A model generated the notes under the pieces. The model was not told where the DNA came from and made no database searches. It worked only from the letters and a program-made list of their open reading frames with translations. From Climacium dendroides (lineage: Eukaryota; Streptophyta; Bryopsida; Hypnales; Climaciaceae), in the NCBI GenBank assembly GCA_950106755.1, contig OX467084.1, positions 31,561,213 to 31,625,212 on the forward strand: a stretch of DNA of 64,000 nucleotides, given 5' to 3'. This document shows positions 21,833-35,128 of this stretch, piece after piece (the stretch's first letter is position 1; the number at the start of each line of letters is the position of its first letter). A program made the translations under genes and the position numbers.

Positions 21833-23727
21833 CTAGGTCCTGGGTCTCACTCGCCTACCGACAGCATCTGTCCCATCCCCAGATAACTGACCCCACACGC
21901 TCCGGTTTCGATTGGAAACCACCCCTGTGCCCCCGCCTTCTTCATACACACCCGCCACTGTTTTCAGAAGCTCGGACTGTAAAGTGGGACAACTATCCCG
22001 GAGATACTCGAATCCCTCGGAGTGCATCACGGCTGCCAGGTTCGAGGCTGCAAACTTCAAGCACACCGCCTTGAGCTCTGCAGCGTGGTGCTGCTCGGCA
22101 AGCGCAAGAGTCGTCGCCACTGTATCTACACTGACATTCTCGCATAACTTAGACTCGCATAATAGTCGTAGTCGGTCCAGGCCAAACCGATCAGCTGCCG
22201 CCAACAGGTGTTGGGCTAACAGCGTTGATGTTGATGGTGATCCCACCAGCTCTTTCGTATCAGGTAAAGAATCTCGATAAATGAAGTGCAGCAAGGCCTT
22301 GAACACCTGCTAGAAACACACTGTGAGAAACATCCTTCCTGCTCTCGAAGCCCCACAGTAGTAGGGTCCGTGAACTTGGCATTATAAAATAAAACACAAA
22401 CCCTGCGACATTTAGAGGCGACAGATTTCTGAAACCCGCAGTAATGGTACCTCGAGTCTACATTTAAGGCAGCGCAATATAAATTAACTCATTCAAGAAG
22501 TGTTTGTTGACTATTCAATAAACCTCTCAGAATCATAATGACATAACCCAAGCGTCAATTCAGTATCTAATTCTTTGTAGCTCAACCCTAACGGAACCGA
22601 GGTAAACCGTCACGATTCTGATCACTTTTGATTTTCGACATCCAAAATTCAAATCCTGCACCTTTAACGGTCAATCACCCCAAGAAAGACGACCGTAGTA
22701 TGAGTATTCACAATATTAGAAATCTCGGTCTCCATTAGGACCCACAAAATCTACAGATTTGAGAGAGAGAAGTCAGACGGAACACAACGCAGGAAACACC
22801 AAATGGGTTATTCCTGACCTAAGTGGGGACAATGTACAAAATTCGCTTCACCAAAAATCACATATCCTACCAAGAGAAGAAACAGATACACATTACCATT
22901 CACTGAAAGTGTGGAAGAATGCTGAATTCCTGGGGGCAAACTCACAAAGCCAAGGCCATATGCAAACCCCATCTTACCATATGTTCGATATCCTTGATTT
23001 CGATATTGCCACTATTCCGGTCTCGCATGGGTCCAAACAACTGCGCTTTAAATACCGGCGACCGGGCCGCCAACACCAGCTTGTGCGCATGAAACAATTC
23101 GCCGTCCACATCGAACGTCACATCACAGCCTTCGCCACTATCCAGCAGCGCCCCAAAATGTTGCCCCAAGTCCGGCTCCGGCACCGGGATCGAATACAGC
23201 CTCGGCCCTAGCGTGGACGACACCACCACCCCGACCGTGCACGTAATTGCCAAGCTGTCGCTCTTGAGGAAATCTGAAGTCTCCAGCACGGCTCTCCTGA
23301 AAAACCGCTTGTATCCCCACATACTCCCCCGGTACTTGAGCGTATACGGTCCGCTCTCCAGAGAGCGATCGAAATGGCTGTGCACCTTGTGCTTGGCCTT
23401 CCCACTCTGATCCAAGAGAGTCAACTCAAAAAGTGCCCGCACATCCGTCCCCTCACTCGCCAAGGCAATAAAGACGGAGACATAGAGCGAGCTGTCTTCC
23501 GCATTCTTGCCGTCGGGGTAAAAGTAGATGGCCCACTGATAACCTCCTACAGAAAAGCACTCGCTGGCGATGTACTTCCCCACCCCCATCCCTTTAGCCA
23601 AAGAGTATCCGTTAATTGTGAAATGATGGGAGCCATTCACGGTTTCCGTCACACAACGAGAGCGCGTGTTGGAATTTCCCGCACCCGTACACGCCATCGG
23701 AGTCCGCGCCATACTGTCTCTCCTCAT
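21833..23727 (-). CDS. MATH-BTB (BPM-type) protein, CUL3 substrate adaptor
   Basis: Two coding exons on the minus strand. Exon 1 runs from ATG 23727 to 22978, where the frame ends in ...DIEHM before a GTAAG donor. Exon 2 starts at 22306 after a GCAG acceptor with [16 protein letters not shown] and ends at stop 21833. The phase-0 intron is 671 bp and the protein is 407 residues, the usual length of plant BPM proteins. Residues about 26-163 form the MATH domain ([48 protein letters not shown]). Residues about 185-310 form the BTB/POZ domain ([45 protein letters not shown]). A BACK-like tail follows ([21 protein letters not shown]). Family knowledge: BPMs bind CUL3 through BTB and substrates through MATH, in nucleus and cytosol. 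A second ATG five codons in (23712, MARTPMAC) is an alternative start. The last 30 residues look lineage-specific. Confidence 0.93.
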
Positions 23728-24430
23728 TCATTCCCTTCCTGCCGCTACAAGCTAAATCCTACACCTCCACACAGGACGAAGCTCCTCCCCTAAGAAGCGA
23801 CGACCTCACCATCCTGAGAAACTGAAACCCTAACCTGCTGAGAGAACCCCACATCATCCCCACAAATCAAACCCTTGCACACACAGTCATCATCATCCAC
23901 CACCAACGCGCCCGGACCAAACAGAACGGCAAGTTAGAAACAAAAAGAAGACACGTACACACAGAAAGCTAACGGCAAGAGCCGAAGAAACCAAGGGGCA
24001 GAGCGACAGCGAAAATGAAACCCTAAAGGCTCGAAATGGGACCAAGAAGAGAAGGAGATGTGTGTGTGAAATTGGGAGAACAAGATTGTACCGGAGAAAA
24101 GAAGAACGCCTAAAGAGGAGGTGGTGTGGCACAAGGAAGCAAGGCGGCGACGGCGGCCGTGGCTATGGCGACGGAGAGCATGGTGACGAGGCGACACAAC
24201 TGCAACAAGTGGGTCCGCTGGGGTCTGCGAAGGTCGGCTATGGCGAAAATGGTGAAGAAAGAGGGGAGGAAAGAAGAGAAAGGTGCGAGAGAGAGCATGG
24301 CCTCCTTGAGGAGGAAGCAGCTTATTTACCGTATGGTATGGGCTGGGGTGTACTGGATGGGCAAGTTGACGACGAAAGACGAACCGACCGACCGACCGAC
24401 CAACTAGGGATTTGAATATTTGGTCCAATT
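23728..24430 (-). promoter_or_regulatory. Leader/promoter region of the MATH-BTB gene
   Basis: Upstream of the start on the minus strand lie about 700 bp of much more GC- and pyrimidine-rich sequence than the desert beyond 24430, typical of a plant 5' leader and proximal promoter. Overlapping open frames on both strands at 23893-24428 reflect this low-complexity composition. A short ACCG tetranucleotide run lies at 24383-24402. No clear TATA box could be assigned, so the transcription start is unknown. Confidence 0.45.
24383..24402. repeat. ACCG tetranucleotide microsatellite
   Basis: About five uninterrupted copies of ACCG, in the probable leader/promoter of the MATH-BTB gene. Confidence 0.9.
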
Positions 24431-27400
24431 CAATCCCAAAGTTTCATTCATAGTTCTCTCGTTGTGTGGGTGGGTAAATAATAATTGGGTGACTTATGGT
24501 AGGGGAAGCCCTCATCCAAAATGTTTTTTCTTTCCTACTTGGTGAATCCAGATATGGATGGAGTGTACTTTTGGTTGGAGAATTTGGTTGACTTCAATAA
24601 ACTCCTAAAACAACTTGTAACATAAGGTGGACCCCCCAAATGCGCTACCCACCCTAAAATCGCCATCTTCACTCTATACATCTCCCAAATCAATTATGTA
24701 CCTATGTGGAAGAAACAATTTTAGAACCAAACTTTGTTCCTTCATAATTTTTGCACAAGGGATTCAAAATGTCGCGTTCTTTGGTGTGTTGGAACCTCCT
24801 TTTACTTGACAACAAGAAAATATGAGAATTTAATAAGAGTTTAATGATAGTAACTAGGCACTATAGCAAAAAATGGCGGTTGGGGGAGATACCCACTTTA
24901 TATGGCTCAAAGGACCAGTAACATGCTCTCAAAGTTGTTGAAGAATTCCTAATTATTGTAAGTCTTTGTAGTATAGGTGTTGTTTGCATTTGAAATTGGT
25001 TTGTATTACAAGTTTTTCAAGGTTGGTGACTCAATTCTTATTTCGTTCAAAGAACTTGTAAGTGTCAAAAAGCAAAGTGCAAGTAGATAGTTGATGGAAT
25101 TTGAATTATTGAAGGAAAACATAGAGTATAGAAAGATGTTCTAAGACCCATGCTAGCCTTCTTGGCAAGTTGGCATAGAAGACTAAACCACCAACAAAGA
25201 ATTTTAAATTTTGTCCAATTCATATCAAAATTTCATATTTCTCTCTTTGTTTAGGTGGTCAACCTCTAAAGGACTAAGGAAAAATCCATATTTCTAAAAT
25301 TGTAAAGTTGAATTATAAAATGCATCTTAGAAGAAGAATTTAATGATGAATCTCAAACAATAGTTGTAAAGTATGATCTATAGATCATATCCGTATGGCT
25401 AAATCAACTAATCTATACCATACAAATGAAGAACAAATACAAGAATCTTCAAAAGAAATTGATGGATGAAAAAATCCATTTTTGCATCCTTGGAATGTAT
25501 TTGCATTCATCCATTGTTTAAAATATGAACTCTTACTCCTTTAGGGATTACAACAACATAGGTATTATTTGAATTTGATATTAGTTTTTAGTAATGAGAC
25601 TCTCTAGGTGTGTAATCCCATTTTTAGATCAAAGAGCACATAAGAGTCTACAAAAAAAATGCAAATGAGAACTTAATGAAGTGTTCAAATTTTAAGACTC
25701 CAATTATTGAAAGGGAACATAGAATGTAGAAAGGTTAGCTAATTAGGACAAGAACCAATAAATACTTATTTTTGGAAAAGAACATGAAGTCTTTGTCCAT
25801 TTAATCATTGCATATTTTCACTACTTTCTTTTTATAAGTGGTTAAATACTATATGTGCCATTTGAATTGAAATCAGTTTGTGCTACAAGCCTCCTAAGGT
25901 TTATAATCCATTTTTTAATTCAAAGAGTACATAGGTATTTTTTTAAATGCAAATGGACACTTCATGGAGCATAAAATAATGAAAATTTAAAATTTAAAAT
26001 ACCTAATAATTGAAAAGGAACACTAAGTATAAAATGGTCCAAAGACTAGTATTTGCATTGGTATTTGAAAGATGGAGGATAGAATCCTTGCCTGTTCAAT
26101 AATTGCAATTGATACAAGTACATTGTCCTTGTGTGGATTGTCAAATAATGTAGGTGTGAGCTTGCATTTGGATTTGGTCTATATTTTTAGCCTCCCAAGA
26201 TATATAATGGCAAATTTTAGTTCAAAGAGCAAATAGGTGTCATAAAGCAACATGTGAATATACACTTGATGGTATGAACTAGCACTAAAATTATGGTGCA
26301 TGCACCACTCAAATTTTGAAGCTCCAATTATAAAAATAGGTGGTTGTATATAAGATGGCATCAAAAAAATTGTTTCCCACCTGTACTTGAAAAAAGGAAG
26401 GTCAAAATGTTTGATCATTCAATCATTGTAGTACACATTGGTGTAGTTAGATAATATTTATATTTGAAATCGATTTGTATTTACAACCTTCCAAGGTTTA
26501 TAATGCAAATTTTAGTTCAAAAAGCACATAAGTGTCAAAAAATAAGATGCAAGTAGGCATTTGATGGCATGAACTCACACTAAAACTACGGTAGTTCAAT
26601 TATTGAGAGGAAACTTAATGAGAGTATGAAAGAACATCTTGTGTCCAAAAGAGCTTTTGACTATTTGCTTTAAGTTATTCAATCATTGTTTGCAATTGCT
26701 CAATATGATAGTTTAATATGTGAGAAGAGAAAGCTTAAATACTTGATATTTAATAAGATGGTGTAACATATTAAGGACTTTGTGATGGCCACACTAACAT
26801 CATTATCATTCAATACTCTTGGAGAGAAAGTAGACTAAGTTATTGACTCTTGAGGTGTTTGAATCACTATGAAAAGACACATTCACTTGAGTTGAACATT
26901 AAGTATGAAATTAAGTAAATTTATAAATTGAATGTCTTTTATCAAACTTGGATTTCAAGAAAAGTATTGAAATATTAATGCACAAGTACTCTTTTGTCTT
27001 CTTATTCCTTGACTAATAATTAAATTTTATAAATTAAAAAGCACACTTTAATAGATTAATTTGGTAACTATTGAAATGATTTTGTCCAATCTCCAAGTCA
27101 CATCCAATCAAAGGTAGAATATACTTAGAAGTCAAGTCGAGTTGATAGTAAATACTACTATATGGTATTGGAATTCAATCAATCATATTTTTCTAGTATA
27201 TCCAACCATATGATGATGGGATGAATTTAAAAATCTTAATTATATTCAACCACTTTATTGAACTATCATTATCAAAATTATGAACTCTTGTGGATTATAA
27301 TTTCGTCATGGCTTTGAGTATGTTTTTTGAAAATTTGAAGTTAGCTAAGTCTTTTACAAATCTCATGGAAGTAGAATTTAATGATTTTCATCATTTCTTA

Positions 27401-29934
27401 CATGCAAACTTGACATTAGACAATATGGTAAGCATTCATTCATCCATCAAACAATTAACCATCACGATATTTCAAAATTCATGACAAATAATTAATTTCC
27501 AAATAATTTGGGAGAAGATGATTTGTCTAATTAAAAAGTTGTTAATCCACAATACATTTGGCCTTTAGTTTGTTAAAGCACTTGCTTAATGTCTTTTTCA
27601 TACCAAAGAAAAAAAATTAAAAAACATAATAAAACAATGACATATGAAAATCAAAGGTTTGCTTCTATTTGCACTACAATGACTATCAAATTTATAATTG
27701 AATTTTTTTTAATTCTAAAATTTCAATATCTATGAAATCATTTTTGTTTAAAACCTATCAAATGAGAATTAACTTTGTCAAACATAATTGAAATGTACAT
27801 ATTGGCTAATGAATAAATTACGTATAATTTTATTAGAGTGTATCTATATATTTGCAAGGTTGCGTACAATATATATGCAAATTACAAAAATAATTTAATT
27901 AAATATGCATGGATAGAGCATTAAACCTTTGAAGGCTCACTCACCAATTTTTTTGGTTGTTTTCCAATTTTTAGACAACTTTTATGGTTTTTGTTTTTTT
28001 CAAAATAAAAATATTAATGAATTAATACTAGATTGGTTTGCTTTTTCTATTCTTCTATTCCAAATTAAGGTCAAAAAATATTTAGGCCTCCCATACATAA
28101 GGATCTTTATATAAGCCATAGATAATTATCTTTGTCACAACTTTGGTCAAGGTTCGTGACCAAGAGTCAATTCCTTTATCCATTGGTCATCCCAAATAAT
28201 CACTATAAGAGAAAAGGGATATTTTAAGTATAGTTCTAATAACATAGTCCTATAATTTACGATTTTTTAGGAATTTTTTGTGAAATTTACTAAAAATATA
28301 TGTATTTTCAGTAAACAAAATTCTGAAAATCTCCTAAAAGATTATTGAACTTGGACTAGAGAATAAGGTAATTTTTTTAACGCAATTTCTAATAAAGATA
28401 TGTGATTATTTAAAACACATATTCATTTATACAATAGAGGATTGAGAAGAATAAACCTATAAAGATTTTTATTTTAAATAATGCTCCAAGGCCATGAAAT
28501 TGCTCTTGAAAACATAGACAACATATCCTTGGGAGATCAATGTTCATTTTTTAGAAAACTATGTGATTTAAAAGATAGGGTCCACTTAATTCAAAGGGAG
28601 AAAATTTTATACAATATGTAGGACTACTATAGGTCCCATGAAATGCTACATACACACACATATATTAAACTATATAAAAATAGCATGTAGTAGGAATTTT
28701 AATTATTATATTAGGCTTCACAAATAGGGGTTGTGCAAATCTTTTATAATACAGTGAGTATAGATTAAAGCAGATAACTTCATGTGGAGGATAAAATGGA
28801 CATAATCAAGAAAATCTATGATAAACGGTGGTTGACTAAAATTGTGCCAAGATACTAGTATTTATATATCAAAAAAATTAAGTGTAGATGTCAAATATTG
28901 ACTACAAGTGGTAGATATTGTCATTTTAGTGAATTCAACAAATCGAAAATTGAACAACACAAGGATAGAATTTATAGTCTATTTAACTTCAATCTTTGAA
29001 GCTAAATATATTGAATACACTCATGTTGAATGGGATGTTCATTTGATAGTTTCACTAGGGATTTTGAAGTGTTCAATGGTAAACATGTTATTAAAATCGC
29101 AACTTGGTTAATGGCATTTGAATTGATTGATGATGGTTTTATAATTTATGGTGTATACCCTATACATGTGTGTAGTAGAAGAAAGGGAAAATTTGTGAAG
29201 AAGGGCAAGGGTGAGAAAAATTAGACACTTAAGTTTTATTTGTAAGGTAGGCTCACATAAAAAATACTTAGATGAATTTACAAAAAATCATAGAATATTG
29301 AAAATATGCCCCTTATAGCTCTTTATATAAATTTATAATCATCTTAAATACAATGATTTAGGTAAATAGCCCTACATCAAATACCCTCTTAACTCAAGTG
29401 TATACCTTGAATTATAAGTAGTGATCTCCTTGAGCAACATATAGTGTTGTTTAATGTAAATTGAAAGAAATTTCAAGACTTTAAAAAATAAAAGAGAATC
29501 AAATCATCTATTTTAGAATAAATCAAAGATTACTTGAAAATCTCAAGCAAAATTGACTTGTTTTTCAATGCAAGATCCAATTTAAACTTACTTTAGAAAC
29601 TAAGACAATTTTTTTTTGTCTAGGCCTCAATTTTAAGAGTTATATTGTTTCTAATGTTTCCTAATTATTTTATTTTAATTCACCCAAAATCACACAATCT
29701 TTGATCACAACTCTAATTTAGCATGCAATCAACATAAACTTTTTGCAATTTATAACCTTTCAAAGGCACTCAAATTACATCATTTAGAATAAATTTGTGT
29801 TATCTTAAAGTCCTCAATCAAGTTTGAACTAGTTTCCAATGTAGAAAATTGACTTTATTTTAATTGAAAGCTTGAAGTAAACTCCAAAAAATATTTCATT
29901 ACATTTAGAAGGAATTTAGAAGGAATAGTTGTCA
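24431..29934. other. AT-rich gene desert, no gene seen
   Basis: Stop-rich in all frames. From 24.9 to 26.6 kb a loosely repeated theme (wording like TTCAAAGAGCACATAAGTGTCAAAAA, then AAGCAAATGTGAA...TTGATGG) recurs about every 400-500 bp, at 25050, 25630, 25920, 26220 and 26515, suggesting an old degenerate tandem repeat. No domain-bearing ORF. Confidence 0.55.
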
Positions 29935-29937
29935 GTG

Positions 29938-30162
29938 CACTACAAGAGAAAGTGTCCAAATTGACAGAAACTGGCCTGAATCAGCTAGTCCTAATTGACA
30001 AAAAATTGACAAGTTTTTGTCAATTTGGACAATTTTCTGTCAATTCGGACACTTTTTTGTCCAGAGTGACAGAAACTTGTCAATTTTTTGTCAATTTTTT
30101 GTCAATTAGGACTAGTTGATTCAAGCCAGCTTCTGTCAATTTGGACACTTTCTCTTGTAGTG
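29938..30162. mobile_element. CACTA-type foldback MITE, 225 bp
   Basis: Begins CACTACAAGAGAAAGTGTCC and ends with its reverse complement. The inverted repeat extends about 65 bp inward (TCCAAATTGACAGAA, GCCTGAATCAGCTAGTCC) and most of the interior also folds back, built from TGTCAATT / GGACA words. It is flanked by GTG at 29935-29937 and GTG at 30163-30165, a 3-bp target duplication. No coding capacity. Confidence 0.93.
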
Positions 30163-30165
30163 GTG

Positions 30166-31039
30166 TGACAATAATTAAAGTCTGGGAAAAATGGGAAAAA
30201 AAATTTTAAAAATTAATTAATTTTTAATATATGGGTTTTTTTCTCTTAGTCACCCATAAATTATTGCAAAAGAACCTACTTAGGAGGTCACTTTGCAACC
30301 TTGGGTGATTGGAAAACAAGAGTTGTTGTTGGAGATGCTCTATTCCATGTTACTTTGCCACCTATTTTAGATCATGTTCATTTCCTTCTTTTTGATTTAA
30401 CTCTTGTAAAGTGGTAGTTCACTTACCATGTACTTAGGTTTTCAATTGTAGTCTTATATTCATAACTTGTTTTGATACACAGTTGAAATTTTGACCTTGC
30501 ATAGATGGCACAACTAGTTCAACAATGCATCTAGTTGTCAAGCTATTGTTCTTAATGAAATCTACAATCTTGAGAATTGTTACTATAACATCTACTTTGG
30601 ATTGTTTGCAAATTTAGGTATATACTAATGATTTTGGATTTTGAATATCTTAAAATAGATCTTAATCATTATGCTTTACATTCATTTAAAGTTTTGCTTC
30701 ATGTCATTTTCATAAGCATTGCCAAAGTTATCACATTTTTATAAATTCCAATGCCAATTCAAAAACATATTTTTATATTTTTAAGTTCAAATTTATTAAT
30801 TGGTGTAATAGATCCATGCCTATACACAAAAGCTTGAACCACTCTATTTTGATTAATTAGATGAATGAATAAACAAGTAGAAATGACTGTGTAAATATTT
30901 AAATTTTAAAATATAATATAATAAATAGGATATGATTTGCTAACTAAAAAATTTAACCATTGGAATTGGTATTCTTTTCTTGATATTTTTCAATTCAAGT
31001 TAAGGCAATTTAGTTTTTATTTTTCTCATAAACTCCTCC

Positions 31040-31041
<2 letters not shown>
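30166..31041. other. AT-rich intergenic sequence, nothing recognised
   Basis: No ORF with coding character and no repeat ends found. Confidence 0.55.

Positions 31042-31091
<50 letters not shown>
31042..31091. repeat. TA dinucleotide microsatellite
   Basis: An uninterrupted (TA)n run of about 25 copies. Confidence 0.97.
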
Positions 31092-31093
<2 letters not shown>

Positions 31094-34000
31094 AGTATTT
31101 TTTAAATTCATATATTTTCAACTCATTTTTCCAAAATTTATGTCAAAACATGCAAGTTTTTAGACACACAAATGTTTTACAAGAATTTTGTAACTCAATA
31201 TTTCATTTTTAAAAAGGCCCTCACAAAATGGTTTTTGAAAATTAGGCATTAAGATCTAACAAGCAGTGGAGATTTTTACTTGAAAATTTTAAAAAAAACA
31301 TCATAGATCTTTAGGGATCAATATCTTTGAACTAATTTTATAAATATATATGACATTAATTCTTCAAACTATTCTTAATGAATTATTAAATATAAATAAA
31401 TGCTTATAATGTACATTGACTCCGACGTATAACTTAAACTACCAATTCACATTGTGCCAAATCATAGGGTTTATGATAAAACAAAATTAAATAACTCAGA
31501 TTTTAAATGTGTAGTAAATTTTAAAATCAATAAACATCAAATGATTTGTTTTATCGTTCCTATTATTTTAATGATGAAATAATATTTACAATTTCAAATC
31601 TCATTCCTACACTAAAACAAAATGGCATATCTTTTAATTTTATTTTCTATCAAAAATGAAGATCTATGTTATTCTAACGATCAAATTAATATCATTTGGT
31701 AGTCTTGCCATATTACTTAAGATTTTATAATACTTGTAATAAACTTTTATGTAGGTGGAATAATTTTACTTTTTCTTTGTTCATCACCACAAGGTCCATC
31801 ATCAATAGGAGGTTGAAGCAATTGCAACTATGCACATTAAAAACACAAGTACAAATGATCAAATTAATAAAATATTTGGAATTAAAATTTGAAGTATATA
31901 CAAATTCCATAGACTAAAATAATATTAGAATAAGAAAAAGCTTAATGATTTAAAAATTAAACAAAAGTGAATGCTTTTAATTGTAAAAATAATAAATTTG
32001 AACCTTGATTCTATAATTTAAAATATATTTTAAAAGACTTATATAAAATTTTATATTATATTTATATGTCTGTATGCATACAATAAAAAAAATTATCCTC
32101 TCTCTCTATAGAGTTACTAAAGTATCTAATCAAAAAATTATAAAATCATTTCATAACCTCTAGAGAAATGTTGAAATTTGTAAATATAAATTAAATGTGT
32201 ATTGAAAATTAAATCAAATGAGAGCTAAAAATATAATGATAACTAGTTTGATCAATTTACTTTTATAACTGATTATTTTTTCACAATTATCATACCAAAC
32301 AATATACAAAATCAATTGTAGTTTAAAGAATAATACTTGTCTACAAGCTTCTTCATGTTGTGTTAAAAGAAGAGCATATTTTGCTTGTAATTCCTTAATA
32401 TCTTCTTTTAACTTTTCATGCTCTGCAATTGTTGGCCCTCCTAAAGCATGTCTTATAAATCTGTATCAAGAAAATTTATTTAAACATCAAAATTTACTTT
32501 TCCATAGATTATTTTTCAATTTAAAAATATAATTGGTTTTCAAAAAATATACTTTTTTATATGGATATGAACACTTATTTTAATAATGAATGATGACAAA
32601 TAAATTATTTGACTAGCTTGAAACTAATAGTTGAATAATCTTAAAGAGTTTGAAATTTGAGATCTTTATTGTAAATTTTAAATGGAAATTTCTAAAACAT
32701 TATGAACTTCAATTATTTCTATAGAATGGAATGATATTAATAACATTCAAGAAGAAATAAACTCACTCTAAAGCTATTGGTGGTTTGTCTTTTTCTTCAT
32801 ATAATGCAACCAATACTGTGATTTGATAATATTTTAAAATAAATAATATAAATACTTTAAAAATTATTTAGTATAAATATAATTATTTATAAATAATTTA
32901 AAATTTAAAATACATAGAGACTCAAAATTTGTAAAACAAACATGAATGGTTTAATAATATTTTTAAAATGTAAGACTAATGTATGCATGCTATATAATAA
33001 ATCATGTCTCTAATTGTATAATTTAAGGATTGTAATTCAAATCTTTAAACTTATATGTATTAATTAAAAATTAAGAAATAGTTTGCATGATTTAGTTGAT
33101 ATTCTAATATGAATTGAACACAAATACCCAAGAATGATTACTAGATTGAATTTACATGATGGAAGTGGATTATTTCATCTAAATTGTTGGAAATATTTTA
33201 CAATTTTAGAAGATGAAACCAATTATTGATTTTATTAGGATTTAAAATCTTTTTAAAATCTTACCCTAAAAAAAGACTTTTATTTGAAGTATAGTAGAAA
33301 AATGCTAAATTCAAAATTTTAGATCTATAAAAAATTATAATTATAATTTCAAAGTTTGCATTTATGTTTGTATTTGTTATGTTAAATTAAAAAAATTCAA
33401 ATCTATGTTGCAATTGTGGTTTTCATAATTTTTTGAAAGACTTTGAATGTGTATAGAGAATTAGACTCGATATCTCACAAAGTTCAAGAATAAAATGCAC
33501 TGCCTTTTGTCAAAGCTTCTAAAACTCCACTTGCTTCTAAATATTTTCGAAAGGCTTCTTTTTTAGACTCACTTGCCTACAAATCCCACATTTTATGTCT
33601 TAATTTATGTGTTATTAAATGAAAACAATTCAATTCTAGATTCAAATATATGAATAATTATGATTTTTAATCAAAATTTAAATGATGAATGCATACATCA
33701 TTTGCACAATATAGTTCACATTTCTTTAACATTCACCAATCTTTCAACAAAAACATAAAATTTTAAAAATCTTAACGCACAAATGATGGAATATTAGCCT
33801 CATGGATAGATAATACATACCATCTATGATATTTATATATTATAACTTGTGTATCTTGGAGTAATATTGTTGAGTATTATTTGTTTAAAAGTTGCATGAA
33901 GGATTTTTCTTATAATTGAAATTATACTATTTCATGTTATGATGGTTTAGAATATATAGCCAGTAAGTCTCTACTTTTTTCTATGCTACTAGTGGTGACC

Positions 34001-34824
34001 TAAAGAAGATTATAAATGGTTGGAATGTTGCAACATCAAATATTTTCTTTTTGAAAGCTATAAACATGTAAATTGAAAATTTTGAATTTTGAAATTATTG
34101 TGAACTTAAAATCTATAAATTTATGATTGAAAGACTTTAATATTTTTAATTTTTTAATATTTAAATTATTAATTTTGTCAAAATTTGAATTTGTAAATTC
34201 ATATTTTTGGAAAAAAGGAAGAGCTAATTTAACCCCCACAGTTTGTTGACAATGTTTTTACCAAAAATGCTCCAAAATTGTCATTTCTAGTACAAGTACC
34301 AAATTTTTTGGGGAAAAAAATATTTTTGGACACATGTAGGATCTTATAGTGCACTAGTTTGAGAACATGCAAAAAAAAATTTCAGAAATTTCCACTGTGT
34401 GAAATGTATGATATAGTGTTTGAAGTGACAAAAATTCATTTTTTGGCCTTGTGAAAATCTGGGCAACTGCACTTCACAAGCTCACATTTGTATTAAAAAA
34501 AAGTCCAAAATAATGGTTACTATTTGAATTCATTATTCAAGTCAAGTTGACTACATGCTTGAAAAATTTCAGATCATTTGGAATTGTACAACGTATAGGA
34601 AAAAATAATAAATATATAGAAGTAGACAATGATTCAAAATACAAAATTGTTGAGAATTTATTTATGGAATTGAAAAATGCCAATCCCAATGGTTGTAATG
34701 TTGTAATAAACAATCTATACCTATTGTTTTTATTTTATTTACCAAAAATAATATTAAAAATTGAGTTAAATAAGGGATTTTAAAGTTTATTTTAAAGTAG
34801 AAATTCCATAACTACCCACAAACT
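31092..34824. other. AT-rich intergenic sequence, no gene seen
   Basis: One of the most AT-rich parts of the window. A short stretch at 32330-32460 (TTGTGTTAAAAGAAGAGCATATTTTGC...) and another at 33500-33600 are slightly less AT-rich and could be remnants of a minus-strand gene (a Lys/Glu-rich reading is possible), but no frame stays open and no domain is recognisable. Confidence 0.45.
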
Positions 34825-34896
34825 AAAATTCCTCATAACTTTCATATCATTAATCAAAATGGAATGATTGAAAGCATTCCATGTGCATATAAATTT
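34825..34896 (+). repeat. Dispersed repeat family B, copy cut by a MITE
   Basis: Reads CTCATAACTTTCATATCATT ... GGAATGATTGAAAGCATTCCATGTG, matching the start of the 16645 and 60022 copies, and stops exactly where the MITE at 34897 begins. Confidence 0.55.
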
Positions 34897-35125
34897 CACT
34901 ATAAGAAACCAAAATTTATTGATGTCAAAAGGAACGGATTTTAGGTGACATTGAAAAAAATGAACCCATGTTTTTATGTCAACAATAATGTCCATCATAA
35001 CAGCAATGAACATAATTGTTAACATAAAAACATTGGTTTGTTTTTTTGATATCACCTAAAATGTCACCTAAAATCCGTTCCTTTTGATGTCAATCCGTCA
35101 CCTAAAACAAGGTTTTCTTATAGTG
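34897..35125. mobile_element. CACTA-type MITE, 229 bp
   Basis: The left end is CACTATAAGAAACC and the right end, reverse complement, is CACTATAAGAAAACC. It is flanked by TTT at 34894-34896 and TTT at 35126-35128. Subterminal inverted segments share GATGTCAAAAGGAACGGATT and TTAGGTGACAT. No coding capacity. The end sequence is close to, but internally unrelated to, the MITE at 29938. Confidence 0.9.
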
Positions 35126-35128
35126 TTT

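Noticed and set aside
23893..24428. Several overlapping ORFs on both strands upstream of the MATH-BTB gene
   Set aside because: Low-complexity pyrimidine/purine composition of a 5' leader. No domain, and they overlap in opposite directions.
24859..24880. CACTATAGCAAAAAATGG, another possible CACTA end
   Set aside because: No partner end found in the window.
28200..28225. CACTATAAGAGAAAAG, a possible CACTA transposon end
   Set aside because: No matching inverted end or 3-bp duplication found downstream or upstream.
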